Shown: positions 59,801-64,000 of the stretch, piece by piece
Position numbering within the stretch: position 1 is the first letter of the stretch
Layout: each line of letters begins with the position of its first letter
From: Acanthaster planci
Taxonomy: Eukaryota; Echinodermata; Asteroidea; Valvatida; Acanthasteridae
Assembly (NCBI RefSeq): GCF_001949145.1
Contig: NW_019091425.1
Coordinates: 592,575-656,574, forward strand
Length of the DNA stretch: 64,000 bases
Direction of reading: 5' to 3'
Translations under genes and position numbers: made by a program
The notes under the pieces: generated by a model
Database searches by the model: none
The model's input: only the letters and a program-made list of their open reading frames with translations
What the model was told of the DNA's origin: nothing

Positions 59801-61777
59801 TCATCATTACTAAAAATGCTGTCATACATTTATGTAGTGCTCAAAAATTCAATGCATGTTAGTTTTCAAGATATTCCCATTCAGAGAAGTGCTTAACTGT
59901 TCAAGAGGTAGGTAGTCTTAAGTGTAAGGTCATCGTTATTCAAAAAATTATCAGTCATAAGTCCCCTCATTCCACCAGACATTGTGAATTAATTCACAGC
60001 TATTCATTTCTCACATTTTATAGAACCTGTCTTGGGGCCTAACTTTACTTGGCCGGCTCAGACCATGCAAAATCAGATTAGGCCTAGGGTCTAATTAATT
60101 TTTTTCCAACATGCCAAATCTGAAATAAGGAGTCCGGCACTTTTCAGTTTTTTTTATTTGACCCCCACAAATTTAGTACCATTGGAAAGAGAATTTCACA
60201 AGAAATTGAATGGTATAAAATTTAGCTCAATAGCTGTAGGTATGGTGATGTTATGAATTTTTTTGTTGTTAAAATTAGGTGTAATCAGTCCGTCACTTTT
60301 TGAGGGTGGACATAAGTTTTATTTTCATCAATGTATTTAAACCACATGGAGTCTTACTCCTCATTGGTTCTACTTCCAGACATGCCAGAGTTGGACAAAG
60401 ATCTGTAGTAGTTAAGTCACAGAGGAAGTGTAAAGTAAACAATATCTTTGATTATGGAGAACTTTATCAATAATAAACACAGGATACGCGTACATGTATA
60501 CAGTAACAGGACAGTTGAGTTGGGCTTGAAATTTTTAGTGATGTGTGAAAGATCACTGAAGCATAGTTTTGATGTGATATTTTGTCATCAATAAATAGCT
60601 CTATAAAAATAGCGGACCAAGTCTGTCAGGTGTCATTTTAAGTCTGTGTTTGACAGGGTCTTTTGATACCGGTAACATTTGATTGAAGCAACATGTGTGG
60701 TTTATGCGCTTGTTATATATGCATCTTACTCCCTGTGCACCATGCATTAATCTGATGCACATACATACACCATATGAGCAAAGTTACACGACAGCACCCC
60801 AATACAAAAGGGCTGTTCGGCACCAGTTCAACATTGATTTTTTACAAAAAAACAACTTCCTTTTCTTCCTGAAATTCCAAGCTTCCAAATAAACACTGTT
60901 CCATATAAGTTTCATCAACTTCTTATACATGTTTTTGGGGATTTTCAACAGAAAAATGCACATTTTTTGTTACCGTTTTGTAGTCTTTACAAATCAAAAC
61001 CAGGCTTGACAGTGCTTTATTCAAATGCCTTGAGTCATACATGAATTGAAAGAGTATTTTAAGCTCTACAAGATGATGACATCATCGTTCTAAACCCGGT
61101 TGAGTCTCGTGAGATATTAGGCTTAGACCAGACTATGTCACACAACAACAAACAAAGATGGCTGTACACAGTTGTTGACATGGTGAAGTGGCTCTGATCT
61201 TACATTATTTTCATCATACTTCACACCTAAAACTCGGTGCAAACAGACATAACAAATGGTAGTAACACAAATTTCCACTCTTTTACAACACAAATGCTTT
61301 TTAAAATATAGAATTTGATGCACAAAAAGGGCAGAAATCGTTGATTGAAAACAAACACTTTTACACGCCGTCAGTTTCAGATATAAAATTTAGAGGTGTC
61401 GTTTCACTGGACTCCCTACCTGACATCCTGAACATGCTGAAATTGTGAAAAGCCAAAAGGACTTGTCTTCAAACTTCAAAGTTTAATTTACAAACCATGT
61501 TAGGCCTACAGTGTGGGTGGCATTTTTCAATGTCTGATGGTGAGTAGCTTATGCAGTGGCCAGATACAGAACTCTTCCTAAACATGCCAAAACGACATGG
61601 AACTTGGTAACTTGCTGGTGACAGCGATAGGCAGGCAGGCCTCGTCGACATCATGGTCGGGCCATGGCCCATGATCAGATGATGTCATGTGTTGGCTTGA
61701 CTGTGGTTCAACTCACCTTCCACAGCGCCACAGTGAAACGTCGGTGGAATCATGATTCTTATGTCTAGTTTCGACAT
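38736..61777 (-). CDS. OGA: O-GlcNAcase (OGA/MGEA5), complete spliced gene (15 exons, 951 aa)
   Basis: Complement join, 5' to 3': 61777-61717, 58693-58544, 58278-58148, 56854-56686, 56063-55965, 55065-54937, 54511-54350, 52395-51386, 49086-48912, 42377-42292, 42039-41938, 41608-41517, 40207-40015, 39537-39378, 38872-38736. The total is 2856 nt, or 951 codons plus TAA, and every phase is consistent. It removes O-linked GlcNAc from Ser/Thr of nuclear and cytoplasmic proteins (GH84, substrate-assisted catalysis). GH84 domain residues 15-300: GFYGRPW, LLFDDID with catalytic D128/D129, [10 protein letters not shown] and [12 protein letters not shown] disordered acidic/Ser-Thr-rich middle is followed by the stalk and a C-terminal acetyltransferase-like domain ending AILGRII. 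Human OGA is 916 aa. Intron 11 has a GC donor. The start is fixed by an upstream in-frame stop. Confidence 0.97.
39378..39537 (-). CDS. OGA: OGA exon 14
   Basis: Residues 854-906 plus one base. It includes [14 protein letters not shown] and [13 protein letters not shown] of the GNAT-like fold. Acceptor GTCTACAG, donor GTAGGA. Confidence 0.95.
40015..40207 (-). CDS. OGA: OGA exon 13
   Basis: It completes Arg789 and encodes residues 790-853. [19 protein letters not shown] is a core strand-turn-strand of the acetyltransferase-like domain, followed by a basic linker ([12 protein letters not shown]). Acceptor GTGGCAG, donor GTTGGT, a weaker donor than the others. Confidence 0.95.
40208..41516 (-). 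other. OGA intron 12
   Basis: 1.3 kb GT-AG intron. No repeat, RNA gene or exon recognised. Confidence 0.75.
41517..41608 (-). CDS. OGA: OGA exon 12
   Basis: Residues 759-788 plus two bases. [14 protein letters not shown] and HPQLIGD align with human ASVYKICREMYDDG and QPDLIGD. Acceptor TTGTCCAG, donor GTAGGC. Confidence 0.95.
41780..41820. repeat. Short (CCCAR)n tandem repeat
   Basis: About eight copies of a five-base unit (CCCAG changing to CCCAA) within OGA intron 11, beginning about 115 bp downstream of its GC donor on the transcribed strand. Confidence 0.8.
41938..42039 (-). CDS. OGA: OGA exon 11 (followed by a GC donor)
   Basis: Residues 725-758, phase 0 at both ends. It includes [14 protein letters not shown] (human [14 protein letters not shown]). 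The donor is GAG|GCAAGTGG, a GC-AG intron. Using the GT three bases further would break the frame and the alignment. Confidence 0.94.
42292..42377 (-). CDS. OGA: OGA exon 10
   Basis: It completes Gly696 and encodes residues 697-724. [14 protein letters not shown] matches human EPWAFRGGLAGEFQ. Acceptor TTCATCAG, donor GTACGA. Its phase fits exon 9 across a 6.5 kb intron, so no exon is missing in the scaffold gap. Confidence 0.95.
43706..43813. mobile_element. Small inverted-repeat element
   Basis: TTTTTAAAGGGCCAC (43706-43720) and GTGGCCCTTTAAAA (43800-43813) form TIRs of about 14 bp around a loop of about 80 bp. No coding capacity. The target duplication is uncertain because TTTAAA is itself palindromic. 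Confidence 0.55.
46529..47115. mobile_element. TTAA-flanked piggyBac-like element, family 2 (587 bp)
   Basis: TTAA at 46529-46532 and at 47112-47115. The inner ends CCACTTGCTGCCGG and, in reverse complement, CCACTTCCTGCCGG give TIRs of 14 bp with one mismatch. TTAA duplication with CC-starting TIRs is diagnostic of piggyBac-type transposition. There is no transposase frame, so it would have been mobilised in trans. Confidence 0.8.
47594..48535. mobile_element. TTAA-flanked piggyBac-like element, family 1, copy 1 (contains N gap)
   Basis: Starts TTAACCCCTTGACGACAGGA and ends CTAAAGGGGTTAA. Both sequenced parts align closely with the intact copy at 49327-49755 in the same orientation. The gap falls where the intact copy has only about 60 bp. 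Either the gap length is an estimate or this copy carries an insertion. Confidence 0.85.
47789..48386. other. Assembly gap (598 N)
   Basis: Continuous run of N inside a transposon copy. Reading frames called through it are meaningless. Confidence 0.99.
48912..49086 (-). CDS. OGA: OGA exon 9
   Basis: Residues 638-695 plus one base. [20 protein letters not shown] and [20 protein letters not shown] match the helical stalk domain that mediates dimerisation in human OGA. Acceptor ATGACTAG, donor GTAAGT. Confidence 0.96.
49327..49755. mobile_element. TTAA-flanked piggyBac-like element, family 1, copy 2 (429 bp)
   Basis: TTAA at 49327-49330 and 49752-49755. Ends CCCCTTGCCTACAGG and, in reverse complement, CCCCTTCCTACCAGG. 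It is the intact reference for the gapped copy 1.7 kb away. No transposase. Confidence 0.88.
49758..50710. mobile_element. Tc1/mariner pogo/Tigger-like non-autonomous element (953 bp)
   Basis: Flanked by TA on both sides (49756-49757 and 50711-50712). The left end CAGAAGATTCCCATTACAGC and the reverse complement of the right end, CAGTAAATTTCCATTATAGC, both continue with ACTC, a TIR of about 24 bp. Sub-terminal blocks such as GATATAACGCTC and TTATAACACTC recur. CAG/CTG ends with TA duplication fit pogo/Tigger. No transposase frame remains. Confidence 0.8.
51386..52395 (-). CDS. OGA: OGA exon 8 (large central exon)
   Basis: It completes Gly301 and encodes residues 302-637. It starts [18 protein letters not shown], close to human STVSIQIKLENEG, then has [12 protein letters not shown] long low-complexity Ser/Thr/Pro and acidic region follows, then [20 protein letters not shown], the first stalk helices. 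Acceptor GATGCAG, donor GTAAAA. The central region is far more variable than the two flanking domains, as in other animals. Confidence 0.96.
52396..54349 (-). other. OGA intron 7 (2.0 kb)
   Basis: AT-rich except for 53040-53470, where a coding-like stretch with high third-position GC lies on the opposite (+) strand (see 53329-53463). Confidence 0.7.
53329..53463 (+). pseudogene. Unidentified coding-like fragment with downstream AATAAA signals
   Basis: On the plus strand, after ACATGCAG (a possible splice acceptor, weak pyrimidine tract), a frame runs [20 protein letters not shown] and on to [14 protein letters not shown], then TGA at 53461-53463. Codons end mostly in G or C, unlike the surrounding intron. 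Two AATAAA hexamers follow at 53669-53674 and 53689-53694 inside a duplicated 20-bp unit. It could be a terminal exon of a nested gene or a retrocopy. I do not recognise the protein. Confidence 0.3.
54350..54511 (-). CDS. OGA: OGA exon 7
   Basis: It completes Gly247 and encodes residues 248-300 plus one base. [20 protein letters not shown] is nearly identical to human OGA and closes the GH84 barrel; N268 lies in this substrate-contact segment. Acceptor GTTGTAG, donor GTAAGT. Confidence 0.97.
54937..55065 (-). CDS. OGA: OGA exon 6
   Basis: It completes Gly204 and encodes residues 205-246 plus one base. [16 protein letters not shown] (W231, N233, D238, Y239) matches the human active-site loop containing W278, N280, D285 and Y286. 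Acceptor CTGCTCAG, donor GTGAGT. Confidence 0.97.
55965..56063 (-). CDS. OGA: OGA exon 5
   Basis: It completes Glu171 and encodes residues 172-203 plus one base. [20 protein letters not shown] matches human [20 protein letters not shown]. Acceptor ATTTACAG, donor GTAAAA. Confidence 0.96.
56686..56854 (-). CDS. OGA: OGA exon 4 (catalytic Asp pair)
   Basis: Residues 115-170 plus one base. [18 protein letters not shown] carries D128-D129, equivalent to human catalytic D174-D175, followed by [12 protein letters not shown]. Acceptor GTCTCAG, donor GTAATG. The active site appears intact, so the enzyme should be functional. Confidence 0.97.
56855..58147 (-). other. OGA intron 3 (1.3 kb)
   Basis: GT-AG intron. 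No exon, RNA gene or clear transposon recognised. A short direct duplication ATGCACCATCT lies near 57183. Confidence 0.7.
58148..58278 (-). CDS. OGA: OGA exon 3
   Basis: It completes Glu71 and encodes residues 72-114, phase 0 at the end. [20 protein letters not shown] matches human [20 protein letters not shown]. Acceptor TTGTCACAG, donor GTATGT. Confidence 0.97.
58544..58693 (-). CDS. OGA: OGA exon 2
   Basis: It completes Gly21 and encodes residues 22-70 plus one base. FYGRPW and [20 protein letters not shown] are near-identical to human OGA; K52 in APKDD corresponds to substrate-binding K98. Acceptor CATTGGAG, donor GTAAGG. Confidence 0.97.
58694..61716 (-). other. OGA intron 1 (3.0 kb)
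   Basis: GT-AG intron. It contains copy 2 of dispersed repeat B (61209-61419). The remainder is AT-rich with poly-A/T runs and no recognised gene. Confidence 0.75.
61209..61419 (-). repeat. Dispersed repeat family B, copy 2 (inverted)
   Basis: The reverse complement aligns with 5837-6042 over its whole length, with scattered substitutions and a few small indels such as an ACTGACGG insertion. It lies about 55 kb from the first copy. Confidence 0.8.
61717..61777 (-). CDS. OGA: OGA exon 1
   Basis: ATG at 61777-61775 encodes [20 protein letters not shown] plus one base of Gly21, then the GTGAGT donor. An in-frame TGA lies eleven codons upstream with no other ATG between. HCGAVEG-FYGRPW across the junction matches human LCGVVEG-FYGRPW. 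A second in-frame Met at residue 9 is a possible alternative start. The N terminus is about 46 residues shorter than in human. Confidence 0.92.
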
Positions 61778-62234
61778 CAAAGAATAATCGAGGTCATACT
61801 TGTTGTATCATTCTGAACTCCAGCTGCTTCAACAGTCTAATACAATTTCCTTAAAATGCAAACTTTAAGCTTAGGCCTACTTCAGTAGACGAAATAATGG
61901 CACAAACATGACAGAGCTACAAATTTCATTGTAGAGCTAGGGCTAGTGCTCAGCCAGTCAATACCAATCATTTTACGCTAGACTTCATTGGACAACCTTT
62001 TCCGAATGGAAATATATTTACCAATCAGCATGCCTGTTCTGGTTGACAATCTATATCTAGCGCTCGCCTCTTTTGTTTACCAATAATTCAACTCTATAGC
62101 ATACGGTTTCCGAAGTGGAAACCAGTCTGCAAGCGCGCCCGCTGAAGATTGATCTAGCTGGTTGGCACCAGTTTGAACGTTTGTAGGACGATTCAGAGTG
62201 GCCTTTAAATCCAATTCCATCCAAGTAATTCAAG
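61778..62234. promoter_or_regulatory. OGA/SNRPG divergent (bidirectional) promoter
   Basis: Only 457 bp separate the two start codons. CCAATCA occurs on the plus strand at 61964-61970 and 62021-62027, and ATTGG (a minus-strand CCAAT) at 61987-61991. A closely spaced CCAAT cluster suits an NF-Y-type bidirectional promoter. There is no obvious TATA box at a fixed distance; AATATATTTA at 62011-62020 is the best candidate. Confidence 0.7.
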
Positions 62235-62266
62235 ATGAGCAAAGCACATCCTCCCGAACTGAAAAA
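62235..62266 (+). CDS. SNRPG: Sm protein G (SNRPG), exon 1 (partial gene)
   Basis: ATG at 62235 encodes MSKAHPPELK plus two bases (AA) of the next codon, then a GTAAGA donor at 62267. As I recall human SNRPG it begins MSKAHPPELKK, so all ten residues match and the split codon would restore the second Lys. An in-frame TAA lies three codons upstream (62226-62228). Sm G is one of seven Sm proteins forming the ring on U1, U2, U4 and U5 snRNAs. The Sm-fold exons are not in the window. Confidence 0.85.
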
Positions 62267-64000
62267 GTAAGATTATTTTTGAGACACCTGGGCTTATTTC
62301 TACGCAGGCTGAAACAATTGATATTTTAGAGTTTTGACAACGCCGGTAGCTTTGTTGGCATGAGGCATCATGTGTGGAATGCTCTATGCTGTGTGTACTG
62401 TACATTGAATTTTCATGTACATGTAGGCCTAGGCCTACTTCAAAAATACGATAAATCTTTCATATTAAATTTTATGGTATTTTTATGTGGAGAAATAAAC
62501 GAGATTGATTGGTCGAAGTACTTGTACCCCAGAACCATGGGGTCTGATGTCCGCCCCCGCTCCCACGAACCCCACAGAAAACGAGCTTTTTTCGCCAGCC
62601 TTTGCTTTATTATTAGTATATTACATGTATTAAAACTAGGCCTACGTGCCGTTTACACGGTTTAACAGGGCACAAACAGGGTTTTTATTCTGGCTGTGTA
62701 CCCATAAAAATGCTGCTCCATTTCCCTAAAGAGTTCTGTGTAACCTAGCCCCACTAGGTGTGACACGGACTCTCACTCCCGATCCATCCTTAGCCACACA
62801 TCCGTTACGCAATTTCGTGTCAGCGTATTGAACATTTCGGCGCACCCACTTATCATCGTTGGCGCAATTTCTTTTGCACACGAACATGATTCTTGACCTT
62901 TCCGCTTTCTAAAAACCATTTATTGAATGATTTCTTTCACGTTATTCAGGTATTTTCTAGTCTTTTTGCCTTTATCCATTCCATGTAACAGGCTCGCTAG
63001 ATTGGGAGTGAGAGTCCGTGCCACAGTAGTGGGGCTATGTGTAACCTAGCTGACCTACCTTCGTACCGAGTGCCAAGAAAAAAATGGGCCAAAACCATGA
63101 GGGTCCCGTTTTCAAAAAAAAGTCGGAAATAGATCCTAGGCCTATTTCCCGATTAGTGCCCAAGAGTCGTGCGGTTCACATGTGTACTTGCGAACACGAG
63201 CTGCAATCAAATGGTTGACTATGGCTCACCACTTTCCACATAGGCCAGTGTCCACCGCATGCTTCGCCCACAACCATTTTTATCATGTCTGCCTCTATAT
63301 GTATTCAACACTAGCATGACTAGCTCTGTGGTGCATATTTAGCATCATAATTCCCATACGCGGAAAGAGTTCAATACACGAACATCGCTGTTTTTACCTA
63401 CAGTCGTACCTCTGCCACGTTGGCCATCAGAAAGCTACATGTATAACATGCCCGAAAGAAGTCAAATTTAGCAGAGAAAATATTGAAGCAATTTACCGCT
63501 CCCCCCAGAAAAAGCCTACTATTTCAGACAAGTCCCGTAGGGTTGCGCCTGGGTGTCAAGAGGTTTCCATGTATAGAACTCTTTCTCCAGAAAATGTTTG
63601 TAAAATGTGTTGTAAATATTCTGCTGGCCCATTGTAATAGCTGGGACATCACATGGCCATTTTAACCCTAACCGCCAAGCATATTGTTTGGCTTGCAGTA
63701 CTCAGTACTACAAAATACTAAGTAGTAGCCTTAGACTGAAGGACCTAGCACTTCAGATTAATTCTTCTGGCTAGGTTACTTCCATTGTTACTCGTACAGA
63801 GAACAATAAAGCCATGTGTTCATAGTGCCACAGCACTGTATGGTACATTGTCTTTTCTATTGTATTTTATGGCTTCAGAGAACAATACGGTCATGTCCTC
63901 TTACAAGTGACAGCGCTGATTACTACATTTTACTACAAGTAGTAATTTGTAGTATTATGTAGGGTTAAGGCCAAGGTTTTGGTGTCGGGGGGGTCACACT
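62267..64000 (+). other. SNRPG intron 1 (left part)
   Basis: No exon encoding the next Sm G segment (FMDKKLSLKLNGG-type) was found to the window end. It contains MITE A copy 2 (62746-63037). The rest holds no recognised gene. Confidence 0.65.
62746..63037. mobile_element. MITE family A, long copy (292 bp) with perfect 9-bp duplication
   Basis: TIRs TAGCCCCACTAGGTGTGACA and, in reverse complement, TAGCCCCACTACTGTGGCAC, each continuing with CGGACTCTCACTCCC (about 35 bp). The flanks TGTGTAACC (62737-62745) and TGTGTAACC (63038-63046) are identical. A 9-bp duplication points to a Mutator-like or otherwise unusual superfamily. No coding capacity. Related to 5632-5740. Confidence 0.9.

Noticed and set aside
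62267-64000. Possible SNRPG exon 2
   Set aside because: No plus-strand frame resembles the conserved Sm G segment; it is presumed to lie beyond the window.

Overview
This is a eukaryotic, metazoan chromosome window: spliced genes with canonical GT-AG introns plus two GC-AG introns, large AT-rich introns, many short non-autonomous transposons, and one run of N (47789-48386) marking a scaffold gap. The protein matches and the dispersed ACATGT/TGTACA palindromic repeats suggest a marine invertebrate, perhaps a deuterostome such as an echinoderm, hemichordate or lancelet. The sequence alone does not settle the species.

Four protein-coding genes can be read. (1) Minus strand, left edge: the first coding exon (1377-1541) of a KDM3/JMJD1C-type histone demethylase, whose remaining exons lie beyond the left edge. 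(2) Plus strand, 5427-30618: a complete nine-exon REEP1-4-type gene (ER membrane-shaping protein) of 381 residues, with a likely 3.3 kb 3' UTR. (3) Minus strand, 61777-38736: a complete fifteen-exon O-GlcNAcase (OGA) gene of 951 residues, with the catalytic Asp-Asp pair intact. (4) Plus strand, 62235-62266: the first exon of SNRPG (Sm protein G), whose remaining exons lie beyond the right edge. Every REEP and OGA exon junction was checked for phase and both coding lengths divide exactly by three. All four start codons have an in-frame stop just upstream.

Layout: 1-1376 KDM3 intron 1; 1542-5426 the KDM3/REEP head-to-head intergenic region, with a fold-back element and a 39-bp near-palindrome close to REEP; 5427-30618 REEP; 30619 to about 34000 REEP 3' UTR; about 34000-38735 intergenic with a hAT-type MITE; 38736-61777 OGA, whose intron 9 and intron 8 hold TTAA-flanked (piggyBac-like) and TA-flanked (pogo/Tigger-like) elements; 61778-62234 a compact OGA/SNRPG divergent promoter; 62267-64000 SNRPG intron 1, with a MITE flanked by a perfect 9-bp duplication.

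The genes do not form a pathway. The notable biology is gene order. As I recall the human map, REEP and KDM3-family genes are neighbours at three paralogous loci (REEP1/KDM3A, REEP2/KDM3B, REEP3/JMJD1C). This window shows a single KDM3-REEP head-to-head pair, which is what the unduplicated ancestral arrangement would look like. The rest of the novelty is a set of transposon families reconstructed from their terminal inverted repeats and target-site duplications. I saw no bacterial, viral or CRISPR-like system.
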